A stretch of DNA of 64,000 nt, from positions 84,989 to 148,988 of the forward strand of contig JABVXU010000107.1 in NCBI GenBank assembly GCA_013365365.1, in the 5' to 3' direction. The stretch is from Cruorifilaria tuberocauda (taxonomy: Eukaryota; Nematoda; Chromadorea; Rhabditida; Onchocercidae). Of this stretch, positions 37,116 to 49,519 are shown piece by piece. Made by a program: the position numbers and the translations under genes. Position 1 is the first letter of the stretch. Each line of letters starts with the position of its first letter. A model generated the notes under the pieces. The model saw nothing but the letters and a program-made list of their open reading frames with translations, did not search any database and was not told where the DNA came from.

Positions 37116-40100
37116 TTATCTTTGCTCTCGCCAAAACATGATTTCATCATCGTCATCATCATCTTCAATTTCATTTCTGTCTTCGAAAACTTTCATGTTA
37201 GCATTTCGATTATCATGCTTCGATGGTATAATCTCGATTGCATCTATTTCCGTTCCAGATTCCTGATTCCGGTTTTCCTCCGTTGTTATTATTGTTGTTG
37301 TAGCAGCATTGAGTATTTCGATTTTTGGCATAACAGTGGAAAAATTGATAGTATTTTTGATAGGATGAGAATCGAAGGAAGAAAACGTAGGTTGTAGAGT
37401 AACTGTTACTATCCATTGTTCTTTTGTAGTATTACTTAAAAGAGATGATGACCTTTGATCTTCTGAAATTTAAATTTACTTCGATTCCTCATTTTAGTAT
37501 TTATTTTACACTAATACAGTACAAATGCTATACATTTTTTCTAACCGGAAATACTTCCCAAACCGTAAGATTATTATTTCATTCAAATTTTCCGTTTCAG
37601 GAATTTTTGGAATTAAAAATTTTTTTCTAACTTTTAATAGTTTCAATAGGATTTTTAAAAACAAGAATTAACTTATTGCTACCTTAATTGATTATGAGAT
37701 ATGTGAGGATAGCTAATGTATGGATAAAGATGATACACGTAAATGACGTACCATTTTCAGTTTCTTGATCATACGCATAAATCTCATCTTCTTCGTAATC
37801 TTCAATGGTAACTAATTGCTTCGATTGATCAAAATCTTTAATTGCTGATACTGTTTCCGTAACGTGAACATCCTGTTGATCAGGAACACGTTCCGCACTG
37901 ATAACCATTTCATACGGAAAGCGTTCCGTATTTGATCTTAATTGATTTGCTTCACTTCGATTCACTGTAAGTTCAATGCTAATTGAATTTTGCATAATTT
38001 CCTGTTCTTCATTTACTAAAAATCATGATGATAACGGTTTTCTTATTTTTGGTATTTTCCGGATGTTATCCGGTATTTTCCTGAATACTCTCCGGAATTA
38101 AAAGTTTAATTTTCATTAGAGATTCCAATAAATGATATCGTAAAATGATCATCATTATATATAAAATAATTAAAAAGAAAAAAAAAAACAAACCTGATTG
38201 ATTATCAAATTCTGATTTCCCTGTAAGTTTGTTGATAACACTATTACTATCATAGATAGATAATTTTTGTTGACTTTGATCCTTAACCTTTAAAGAAGTT
38301 TGATAGGATTGCATTTTTTGTTGATGCTGAGGTTCAGATGTGTAAAATAATCTTTTTGATTGATCATCCGAATTTCCATCATTACCTTTCTTCGATTGTT
38401 TAATCTTATCAAATCGATTTTGCCATTTCTCCAATTGCTTCCGTTTTTGAGCATTTTTTTCTGACCGAATTTGATTTTGTTGTTTTGGATATTGACGTTG
38501 AACTACTGGTTTTGAAGTTGTTTTCAACGGTTTATGAGTTTTTCCGATCTGTTTTAATTTTTCAAAATTTCTATGATATTTCAATTTTGTACGTTTAACT
38601 TCTTCAGGTAATCTAACATTTGCTGAAAGCGATACGTTAGAGAATGTAGCAGTTTGATCCTGTTTTGAATTCAAATATTTTTCACGTAACGTTGCATGTT
38701 GACGTTGTTGCCAAACGTTTCTATTATCATCATCTGTTCGTTCCTTCGGTATACGATTTTGTGCTGATTGAACAGTTTGCTTATAATTCATCATTCGTTC
38801 ATGCTCGTTACGATTACGTTCTTGTATTAGTCTGTTACGTTCACGTAAAGCTTCAGCATATAAACGTTTATATGTTTGAATTTGTTGCATATATGCTTCA
38901 ACGTACTTTGCATGAAGATCTTCAGGTAATGGTGAAATTAAATTAGTTTTGCCAAGAGGATACGCTGTTCGACTAATTAGAATGGGATTTTTTTGTAATA
39001 TAATTTGATTACGTCGTACTTCTTCATGAGGTCTTGAATAACTTAATTGTCCAGTTTTTCCATAATTTCTCATCCCATTGGTGATTACTATTTTTCTTCG
39101 CAGTTTCTGCTCTGATATACGTTCAGGCTCACGTTCACGTTCACGTATCAACATACGATTATTTTGTTTCTGTCTTGGTTCATGCTTCAAACGACTTGAA
39201 ATCCCTTTTAAATGCTTAGATGGATTGTTTTGAGGAGATTTGAGGTATTTTCCGGTTAATTGTACACTTCGATATTGATCGTTTCGAGCAGTTGTTGGTC
39301 GCTTAATTAAATCAATTAAAATCGCTTAATTAAAATAAATTAAAAATGCTTGATATATCTGTTAGTTTTAATTGATAAGGCATATATCATTTGTTCTGTA
39401 TCCATCTATCAACAATTCAATCATCCAATTAACTTTCTTAAATTCGTTGTATTAAATTTTCCATGCTCAAAATTCTTAGTGTAAAAATACCTTTCTCAAT
39501 ACCTGAGAAATACCTGAGAGAAAATTCTTTCTCAATACCTGAGAGAGTGTAAAGATACCTTTCTGGGCAACGATTTGTGATGTTGTAAACGATTTCGTTC
39601 AGTTTTTCTACCATTGCTATGACTCGATGAAGTTGCAAATAAATTATGATATTGTCGTCCTTTTTGTGCTAATAAATTTTCATTGAACTAAAGAAAATAA
39701 ATAAACTTTATGGAATCTTATCAAAAAGGTAAAATTTTGATTGTGATTTATAATTCTGGAAAAAATAAAATTAGAATTTCAAAGGTTTTTCAAGTTTGAA
39801 TTGATCATTTTTGAAATTTTACTTCATATCATCTAATCGCTATTTTTCGATTCGTTCATTTATTTAAGTTAAACTTGTCAGATTTGAAGTTAAACTTATC
39901 AAACACTGGAAAATCCTCGAAAGAAAATTTTTATTTAAATAAAAATTTAAGCATTGATTTCAGAAAATAATTTCTTCATTGATTCGATAGTTTTTTAAAT
40001 TGTAAAAGGAATTTTAAAAATTTCTCATTTCATGATCAAATGTGATTTTCTGATCGTAAAATTATTTTATGGAACAAACTTGATTGCTTTTTGATTCAGG

Positions 40101-42084
40101 AATGAATCGTTGAAAGGTAAGTTTGCCGGAGGAAGTACGATTATCAGCAAAAATTCCACAAATTGACATACAATGTGCGTACGAGTAAAACATATTAGAA
40201 TTTCCACCACATCCTGACCACCAGCTAAAAAAAAAGTTGAAATATTTAAATTATTTAAAAAAATACAAGAAATAAAGTTATGGAAGTTTTTTTAAAGTAT
40301 ATTTTATAATTTTGCAAAGTATATCTTGAATTTTTATTACTTTCTTTTAAAAGTATATATTGTAATTTCGTAAAGTATATCTTGAGTGCTTATTAATGCA
40401 ATAAATTTATAATATTTGAATCTTTCCAATTTTAATTATATCATAGAATCTATAAATTATAAATTATTTTTAATTTTGATAATTTAAAAAACTATAAATC
40501 ATAAATTACAATAAATTGTAAATTATTTTAAATTAAATTTTATAAATTTTAAATTTTAATACTTACTAAAAAATTAAAATCATGATTATAAATCTTAATA
40601 CTCACTAAAGAAATTTAAACCATGATTATAAATCTTAATACTTACTAAAGTTATTACTTACGAAAAAAATTTAAATCACCATTATAAATCCTAATACTTA
40701 CTAAAGTTAATATTTACTAAATTTCATGCTTCAATTGCTAAGATTATTTGAGAAATGAATGTTAGCTAAGAAAGAAAAGAAATTTCGAGATGTAAAAAAA
40801 GAAAAAGAATCGATTAAAAATAATTATACCTACAAACACATCGTCGTATTCGTATATCAAAATGCCAACGTTCAAAATTACCACTACAGGTACCGGGATC
40901 ATGCGGTAATACACATCTTCTACCTGGATCATCCATTGGTTCGTATCTGCATACCTGGCTACATTCTATAATTAAAATCGATATTTCTACAACAATCTTT
41001 TAGCATAAAATTAAAATTCTAAAAAATCAATAAACGAATTCATATTTTATTTTTCATCATTATATATATATTATCTATAATTTGTAAAAATAAATTACAA
41101 TTCAAAAAAGTTCTAAATTCAAGCAAATATAGTAATTAATTAAATTAATTAATTAAATAAACTAAACTTTGTTGAGTTCAACATTAAAATAATTTTTTTT
41201 TGCTTAAAATAAATACCGTATAAAAAGATTTACAGAATACAAATGAGATATTACGGTAGTTAATTTTTTATCATTACTGATCGGAGGATACTTTCGGTGA
41301 TAGAAATATGATTAGTGAATTATCAGATGTTCAGATAAAATCAGGAAAAAAACGACAACGAACTATTTATTCATTCTGATATTCTAATACTGATAATACT
41401 TTACAGATCAGTTGATATAATTATCGTACAGAGAACTTGCAAGCTAATCTTTGTACTTTTCTACAGTACATTTTAATACATTTCTACAGTACATTTTAAT
41501 AGTGTTGTTTCTACAGTACATTTTAATACATTTCTACAGTACATTTTAATACAGTGTTATTTCTACAGTACATTTTAATACACCGTTACTTCTAGATTAC
41601 ACTTACACTGTTACTTCTGTTACTTCTAAAACTCATTTTAAAATATATTTTACTATCACTTTTAAATTATCATTTATATTTTAGTATCATTTTTAAATTT
41701 TAATGTAACTTCTAAAACTCATTTTAAAATATATTTTGCTACTATTTTTAAATTTCATAATTATTTACAAATTATAAATAGTAACTTTAATCTGTTACTT
41801 GGTACTTTACTTTACTCGATATGTTACTTAATACTCATTTATTCTCAATTACAAATTGGAAATGACATACCTTCAAATGAATCAAAATGATTATCATTAG
41901 CATCGCAACCACCGTAATAAAATTCTCTGCAACGATGTGCATATCGATCATAATACCATTTTATCGTGAAACCACGGTCTTCACATCTACCTCTATTAGG
42001 ATATTGATTACATCGAGGATTTTTCAACATTTCCTGACCATCGATCCATTTTATCAGAATAAGTATAATCGTACTTTTCAGCAT
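37116..42084 (-). CDS. Secreted protein with two Kunitz domains and a long Gln/Arg/Lys-rich tail
   Basis: Seven phased exons (42084-41871, 40965-40830, 40224-40080, 39687-39559, 39301-38194, 38015-37752 and 37462-37116) encode 780 residues. The signal peptide is about 1-17 (MLKSTIILILIKWIDGQ). Kunitz 1 spans Cys 25, 34, 52, 60, 73 and 77 with the WYYDRYAHRC and YYGGC cores. Kunitz 2 spans Cys 89, 98, 114, 122, 135 and 139 and has an extra Cys116. The presumed P1 residues (after the second Cys) are Glu and Ser rather than Lys or Arg, so trypsin inhibition is unlikely. From about 140 on the chain is Gln/Arg/Lys/Asn-rich and predicted disordered, with an acidic EDYEEDEIYAYD patch and an EDDDDDDE run before the end. 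An extracellular-matrix or cuticle role is guesswork. I recognise no named orthologue. Confidence 0.8.
41457..41590. repeat. Tandem repeat of TTTCTACAGTACATTTTAATA, five copies
   Basis: This lies in the first intron of the Kunitz gene. Units of about 23-36 bases share the core CTACAGTACATTTTAATA and differ in the short linker. Confidence 0.8.
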
Positions 42085-43032
42085 TATTTCCAACCTAATA
42101 TTATAAATTATGTAACATCTAGAAATGCTATAACCTGAAATCAAATTCGTCGCATACAACGAGTAAAATTTAAATTGCAAGGTATTCGTTCCGTCTGTAA
42201 TTATACAATCTTGATAGTTTGACATTATTGGAAACGAAAAATAAATTAGAAATCAAAAGTGAAAACAAGGAGTAAGTTATATGACGAAAGTAAAAATAAC
42301 GTGGTAAAAATAACCTGTCAATCTGTAAAAAAGTACGAGTAATGTAGTAAAAGTAACCTATCCATCTATTCTTATTGGATAAGTTAAGCAGCTTTTTAGG
42401 TCTGACTAATAATTGAGTGATAAAATTATATCAATTTCAAATTTTCCATTTCTGGAAATTCTCGAACTTGCAAATTTTAATTATTTTTGAAAGAAAATAA
42501 GAATAGAGATAGAATGATCAGAAGAGTATTATTTCAGTTAAAAATTTGAAACGTTTAAAAAGTTAAATTTAAATTTGTATAAAATTATTAAAACTAAATT
42601 CCAAGTATACTAGCATATTAACTATATTCCAAGTATATTAATATATTAGCCATTCAAATTCCAAACGTACTAGCATATTAGCTATATAATTTTAAAATTT
42701 ACAAGGATGAGAGGAAGAAAGATACTTATAGGATACAAGCAAAGCAAAACATATGCCATTGAAAATGTTTTCAAACTTTTTCAAAAGTTCAAGTAAAAAT
42801 AATCAATAAAATCTTTGACTTCAAATTTTTAAAATTGTTATTACTGTTGCTTGTTAAATTGATAAATTCCAATGACTAATCTTTCTACTAAATTAACTAA
42901 TCTATTAATTAAACAATATATAGCTTCTTTCTTTCATTTCTTCTTTCAAGCATACCGGAAAAACATATCTAAATTGTTTACAGAGAAAATGATTTGTTTA
43001 TTTTATTAATTATAGATGAATTTATAAATTTC

Positions 43033-43277
43033 ATCTGTGATAATTAATCGCAATTAACGTTTCATCTAAAATTAATGTTTACCATCAAAAATTTCAAACG
43101 TTAACGTTGAGGTCCCGTTTGACGTAAGAGATTTTTATAATTTATAAGTTTTATTTAAGATAATTAATCGTAATAAATAATCATAATTAACGTTTCATCT
43201 AAAATTAATATGTTTACCATCAAAAATTTCAAACGTTGACGTTGAGATCACGTTTGGCGTGAGAGATTTTTATAAAT
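43033..43277. repeat. Tandem duplication, 133-bp period
   Basis: AATTAACGTTTCATCTAAAA begins at 43052 and again at 43185; the match runs on through CATCAAAAATTTCAAACGTT to AGAGATTTTTATAA. Copies differ by a few G/A changes and a two-base gap. Confidence 0.85.
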
Positions 43278-43445
43278 GCTTGATATCACGAATGAATAAT
43301 TCTTATCATCCAACCTTTCGAGGATTAAAATTGAGAAAAAACGAAAAAAAATGTATTTTTTGAAAAAGGAGTAAATTTCATTTCTAGCTTCAATTCTAGC
43401 ATATAAGCAGTATTTTGTTATTGAACATAAAATTTAGAAGAATTT

Positions 43446-43482
43446 AAATTAAGCTTAGGATATCCTAAGCTAAGCTTAATTT
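43446..43482. repeat. Short palindrome centred on GGATATCC
   Basis: AAATTAAGCTTAGGAT is followed directly by its reverse complement, interrupted by five extra bases (CTAAG). It could form a cruciform or a transcript hairpin. Confidence 0.7.
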
Positions 43483-45132
43483 AAGAATCAAACAATACAA
43501 GAAGCTACTGCTTGTAAATTTAAGTTTAATTCAAAAATGAAATTTCAACGAAAATTAAAACGAAATATTTCAACAAAAAAAAGGAAAAAATTTTTTTAAA
43601 TCGTTCAAGAATAATTAGTACAACAGCTAAAGAACGAGCAAAAATTGATGCTTAAAAGAAAATTTACATCATTTGTAAAAAGTTTCAATTTGAATTAGAG
43701 AATTAGTTTTTAGAAGAAAAAAAAAAGAGTTTCAGCGTGGAAAAGACGGAAGAAGAGAAAAAAAGAGGAAAAAATTGAAGAAAATTTAATTCCAAGGAAT
43801 ATAGGCTTCGGCAAACGTGTTGCGATTCACGCTAATCGAACAGCTGCCCGAAGAAAGTACGTTCCATCAATTCATTTGATCAATTTAATCTTTGCAACGA
43901 ACAGAAAAAAGAAAAATTAACTAATTTTAATCTATTCTTCTAACATCAGAAGCAATTAATTTCAAGTATTAGAATTAATAGAGTTGATAATATCGATTGA
44001 AAATGCATCAGTAATATATCATTTTAAAATTGATTTGAAATTTGAAGGAAAGTTACTCTTACAATTAGTTATAACTTCAAAATACATCGCTTATAGCAAT
44101 AAATCATTGAATAAATCGATAATTCTTTAGTGAAATTATCTGCCATTAATTTTAATAATTTGAGAAAACAAATACAGTATTGAAAATGCTACATTATTTT
44201 TGTTGTTATTGTTAGATTAAGAAAAATAAATTTATTAGTAAGAGATTTTTGTTAACTAATCGATTAATTTATCAAAGTGAAAAAATAAAATTGAATAGAT
44301 ATTTGAAGTACAGGAAAACTGTACTACAAAGTAAGACGATAATCTAATCGGGATTATCAAATCTCATGGCATCGGAAGAGAAACAGAATCCATGGGAACT
44401 TCCAAAATATTATCATTACAACAATAGAAATTAAAGTGTAGGAGTTAAGGTTACTTAATTAAATGAAGTCGAAGGCTAGTTTTATTAGATTTAAATAATT
44501 TGCAAAATAATCATTATACCTAAAATCTCATCTCGTAACACGTAAGTAATCTAACTTCAATTATATGAGATGAGGCGGAACTATCACGCGTAGCATATCA
44601 GCCCACTCCAAATTTTTAGCATCTTTCAATAATTTGCTTTAAAGTAAAAGTCACCTTTACAATGATCAGTGTTTTACCCGTTTCCAATTGCTTTGCGGAG
44701 AGCTTCAACTCCAATTAGCATAAAAAACAACATTACTGTCTTATTCGGTTGCTTCAAAATTATTCAATTCTTAAGCGATACTAAAACAGCTTAGGATTTC
44801 ACTGCAATGTTTGTTGTTCGTTCTATTGAAAATAAATCGCAACCATACGGATTTTAATTTCTGCTGGGAAATTCAAATTAACAAGAATTTCTCTTGTAAA
44901 TGTAACTTTCAAGAAATTGACTGTCTACCTTTAGTAACGAATACAGTGGACGGACACTCTGATCAATTGAATTTCTGACATTTCGAATTGTTTTAAGTAA
45001 CTCTCCATGAATTATGTTCGAACATTTACTATTGAAATTTTTTTCTTCTGTTGGACTTATTATAACGTAACACACTGACTGGATTATACACTTAAACAAA
45101 ACAGAATTATTCAATAAAAGAAGGTTCTCAAA

Positions 45133-46944
45133 TTATGTTGAAGTTGGGAGTACAATAATATGGACAAAATTATCAAGATACGAAAGATTTTGCACCATCC
45201 AAATGAGAGGGGTAGTCAGGGGTATTTTAATGCCATGAGAGATCACGGATGATTGAGTTTCAATATTTACAGCTCTTAGTGCATCAGCAATCGTAAGCGC
45301 TCGATCTGATTCATCAAAAGGAGTAATTAACGGCTGTTGAAAAGAACAATCGATCTAAAAGACGGAAATTTGTGATGAAACAATAAATCTAAAAACTGCA
45401 AAGGAAAATAATTCATCAAGTTATAGCACTAAGGAGTGCCAATATATCTAAATGACATTTTTATGTTGAAAATCCTAAAGAGAATGCTAGATTTAAAAAT
45501 GCTCTGCACTGTTTCATGCTTTAGCATATTTTTGGCTCAACCCAATTGTTTTTTGTCAAGCGTGCTCGAAACATCCAGAAAAAGCCGGTGCCACCTGATA
45601 AATACGAATAGGAACATGTAGCATAGGTTCACTTTCACTAGCTTCCATCAATTTCTTATTTATAGCCCAAAATTCATCAAATTTGTCTGCAATAATGCAA
45701 CGAAATTATTCGTAAGTATTAAATATTAGGTATTAAACATTTAAGAAACACAAACCAGGAAACAAAGTTTTAAAGAACGAAGATAACTAACCATGCAGTA
45801 TACTACTCCATAACTGCCGATGTTCATCAACTTTCATTGAATTAACCACTCTAGCTTTGTGTTTTAGTTGATCAGCCTCCTTAACTGACTGAATATACGA
45901 GCTCTCTAAGTCGTTACCCTTGAATCGCATCACTTCTTTCGGAGAATCCTGAATAAATCATGAGATCAACTAATTATCCAAACAATATCTTGTCTTTTGT
46001 CAATTTGCATGGACATATTTTTTGTGAAAAAAAACAAACTGAAAAATGAGGATACGAGATGACTGGAGCAGTCAAAAAACAGATCTCTTCGAAATAAAAA
46101 AGGAAACGAACCTTGGTTTTCAGTACAATAGTCCACGGCAAAAGATCATCTGTTTTCAATAAATCAAACAAAACACCTACTGGATAATGCCTAAAACGAT
46201 CAATTGAACTTTAATCTTTAGAGTTCAAGAAATTCATATTTTTTCCAAATAACTTTAAGAAAACATCCAGCGTAGAGCAGATAAGAGTATAGCAAATGTA
46301 TGGAATGCTTTCTTATCGAAACGAATGAAGCATATTTCTAACTATATAAGAAGTAATGTGAATACCATTTCAATGCTTTAGTGTTATACCGTAACCATAC
46401 TGAATCGGCATCAAAATGATCAACAACAGCTACAAAATACTGTATCACCCGTGGTAAAATAAGAGGAAAATAACTCATGCCTGGAACCATAACCTGAAAA
46501 CCGTTAAAAAGTTCTCTAATCCTGAGATGAGAATAAAAACAATACGATTATATTAATTATTAAAGTAACTTATTGATCTGCTGTAGTAAATATACTCAAC
46601 TGGTTATTTGGTTCCTTAACTTGTATATTTTATAATGTACCACAGTATCTTTTAGGATAAAACAGTTCTCATTATATCTTAAAATATGTATCATAAATAT
46701 ATCATTTTAAGACGAATAATAGAAGATGTTAGATACAGATCACGTTTGTATAGCGAAATGTATAGTTCGAATCCTTTTTACATAAAATTATAATCTGGGA
46801 GAAAGAATCAAAATCTAAGGAAAAAATGAAACTAACACAAAATGGTTTAGCTGAGCACTGAATGAATTCCAATTTATCGAGAACAAACTGCACCGGAATA
46901 CGTCCATCCCATAATTTCCGGGTGACTTCATAATCTTGTATCAT
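45133..46944 (-). CDS. ATG5: Autophagy protein 5 (ATG5)
   Basis: ATG5 is joined to ATG12 and, with ATG16, drives lipidation of LC3/Atg8 at the forming autophagosome. Six phased exons (46944-46837, 46493-46366, 46190-46112, 45948-45792, 45686-45595 and 45354-45133) encode 261 residues, against 275 in human. The start MIQDYEVTRKLWDGRIPVQF matches the family's VWFGRIP block. KWHYPVGVLFDLL, SVKEADQLKHKARVVNSM, FDEFWAINKKLM and LSYLDNFVHIIVLP follow. The lysine that accepts ATG12 is present at about K128 in VKEAD (human K130). Both ubiquitin-like folds and the helical linker are covered. The upstream region (47225-47345) is GC-richer and probably contains the promoter. Confidence 0.96.
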
Positions 46945-47509
46945 CGATCCTAAAACAACAATATATTAATCAACCGGAATTCATAAAGAGCATAAATGAA
47001 TCGATATATTCTACAAATTAATTATCATTTATCCATCACTTCCAACATGATTTCGCAGTCACCCTACGACAACTATCCTTTTGTTAACTGAAGTAATCTG
47101 GAAAAGTCCTCAAACGGTTAATTGAGCTAGTTCAAATAAAAGAAAACTTCAAATAATCTAACTAAAATTAACCTACGTGAAAAAGAAGATCATAAGTATA
47201 CTTAATAGTTAGCTAAACAAACCTACATCTCACGAACACGTAACCCACACGTAACCCGCGCAATATACGCCAACCACAAACATAACACGCGCGAAACAAT
47301 TGAATGTATTGCGTCACAATGATTGGGTAACAATGCAAACATTTGTCCGACTGCTATAAGACTTTTTTTCAGGAAAGTACGAATCTGAAGAATTAAATTG
47401 GCTATTTGTCATATCAAAATTAATTGGAAATATCCAGGAAATCATAACGTGCGATAATTTTATCACTATTTTTATAATTAATTATGAAGGAATTTTATAA
47501 TTTTTCCGT

Positions 47510-47615
47510 AACAACAACAACAACAACAACAACAACAATAACAACAACAACAACAATAACAACAACAACAACGCCAATAACAACAACAACAATAAAAACA
47601 ACAACAACAGCAACG

Positions 47616-47648
<33 letters not shown>

Positions 47649-47688
47649 ACAACAACACCAATAACAACAACAACAACGACAAAACAAA
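47510..47688. repeat. (ACA)n/(CAA)n microsatellite, about 180 bp
   Basis: An almost pure trinucleotide run interrupted by occasional AATAACA, ACG and GCC units. It creates long but meaningless Thr, Leu and Cys frames. Confidence 0.95.
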
Positions 47689-47963
47689 CAATGCTAATAA
47701 AAATGCTATTAATTAAATTTCGTTTTTTTTTTATCTATTTCCGGATAATTTCAAGATCAGACCACAATTTTTTTTTGATAACATACTAAATGATAACTAT
47801 TACTATTGCAATACTTCATTTTACGAAGTTTAAGTTAAATTTAAATCGTTTTAATTTCTTATGATCTCTAATCCTTTAGATAAGAAGAAATTTAAGAAGA
47901 AAAAGAAATGTTTCTCAAAAATTTTACGTCTATACGTTTTTTTTTCATTCTACAATTTTATAT

Positions 47964-47981
47964 TTATATATGTGTGTGTAT

Positions 47982-48019
<38 letters not shown>

Positions 48020-48180
48020 ACGTGTGTTTACGTGTATGTATGTGTGTGTATGTCTGTACGGCGATATCTTTTTTTTTTCGTTCAACAATTTTATACTTAT
48101 ATATATGTTTATGTGTATGTGTGCATGTATGTATTTGTATGTGGGTGTGTGTCTGTGTATGTCTGTATATGTGTGAATGA
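47964..48180. repeat. (TG)n and TG/TA-rich simple repeat
   Basis: A pure TG run at about 47982-48014 sits within 200 bases of degenerate TGTATG/TACGTG sequence. Confidence 0.9.
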
Positions 48181-49519
48181 ATGAAGAAAGCATTTGAAAG
48201 CATTTGCGATTATACTTTGAAAGATTTGTTAAAATGTCGGAGAGCTAAATCAAAAAGCAATATTACAACGTTGGAATGTGAAGTAATCACGCATTTTTTT
48301 CCTCAGTTCAACATTCTCGCATTTATTTCTGATTTAAAAAAAAAAAGAGAGGAAATTATTAAGCTAAATTTTGTTCTCTGCTAGCAAGTAGGAAGGCAAG
48401 GCTTATTGATGACGTGAATCATAACTGTGAATCATGAGAATCTCTCACGTATCACGTCTGCATTCAGAAGGAACACTTAGAAACTAAAATTTCGCCGTTA
48501 TATGTTAGAAATGAAATGTAATAGATTGAGAATATAAATGTGAAAAGATAAAGACGAGAAAAAAATTCCTTTAACGTGAAATTCAGTAATAATTGAATCT
48601 CACGTTTCTTATAATCTCACGTTTCTTATAATTATAATTAATTTAAATTCTAAACAGTATTGTTTAACTTAACTTAAGATAACTTAAGATATGAAAAATG
48701 GAATAGTTTAAATAACTTCCTTTAAATAGCTTTCCTGGAATAGTTTAAATAACTTCCTTCTTCATCCATTCATCTTCAAATTTTCCACTCTGAATCATCA
48801 TCTAAATTCGAATTTGCAAATTTCAAGTTTATACTTTTGGCTTATCTTAGTAAGAATGTAACTTTGATTAAGTTACTAAATTAATTTTGTTTTAATTTTT
48901 CTTCTAAAATTAATTTACAAGTTATTAACATTAACAGAATTGAGTGGAAGAATTAAGCATTAACAAGTTAAGTGGATCTTAGTAAGAAGTTAACTTTGAT
49001 TAAAGTTATTAAATTAATTTGGTTTCAATTTTTCTTCTCACACTAATTTACAAGTTATAAACATTAATAAGTGAATCGTCATCTAAATTTGAATTTGCAA
49101 ATTTCAAGTTTATACCTTTAGTTTATTTAATAAGAAATAACTTTGATTAAATTCACTAAATTAATTAATTTACAAATTATTAACATTAATGAATTAAGCG
49201 GAAGATTCAAGAAACTATTAATATAATTAACAAAATTATTTTTATTGATTTTTCAAATTTTTTTAATTTAATAATATTAATGATTCAAAATTTTATTTTA
49301 TAGTATATAAAAGAATTAGTTACAAAAATTTATCGTTTAGCTTTCAGTTACAGTTGATCGAAATGAACTTTATGAAGTATAAATGTTTTAAGACAGTTGC
49401 TGATATTATTGATATTTTTGTTACACTGTTGAAGAATCTATGGGAGTGTACAAATAGTTCCATTAGTAGAACGATTTTGCACTCTTACAACTTTGTCGGA
49501 TATGATTTCTTCAAGATTC

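Larger units (their letters stand above)
42085..45132. other. Spacer between the Kunitz gene and ATG5
   Basis: This 3-kb AT-rich spacer separates the Kunitz-gene start from the ATG5 stop. It contains a 133-bp-period duplication (43015-43277), a near-perfect palindrome (43446-43482), a GC-richer island (43803-43865), and two very short open frames (44364-44432 + and 44674-44764 -) that look protein-like but cannot be joined to anything. Confidence 0.5.

Noticed and set aside
38665..38946. 93-residue plus-strand frame inside the Kunitz gene
   Set aside because: It is the antisense shadow of the long Gln/Arg-rich exon.
47478..47789. Long open frames of poly-Thr, poly-Leu or poly-Cys
   Set aside because: They are translations of the ACA trinucleotide repeat in several frames. 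There is no start context, intron structure or non-repetitive protein part.
47908..48203. Cys/Val- or His/Thr-rich frames
   Set aside because: Products of the TG/CA simple repeat.
48181..48384. 67-residue frame beginning MKKAFESICDYTLKDLLKCRR
   Set aside because: Begins inside repeat-flanking sequence with no splice or conservation evidence.
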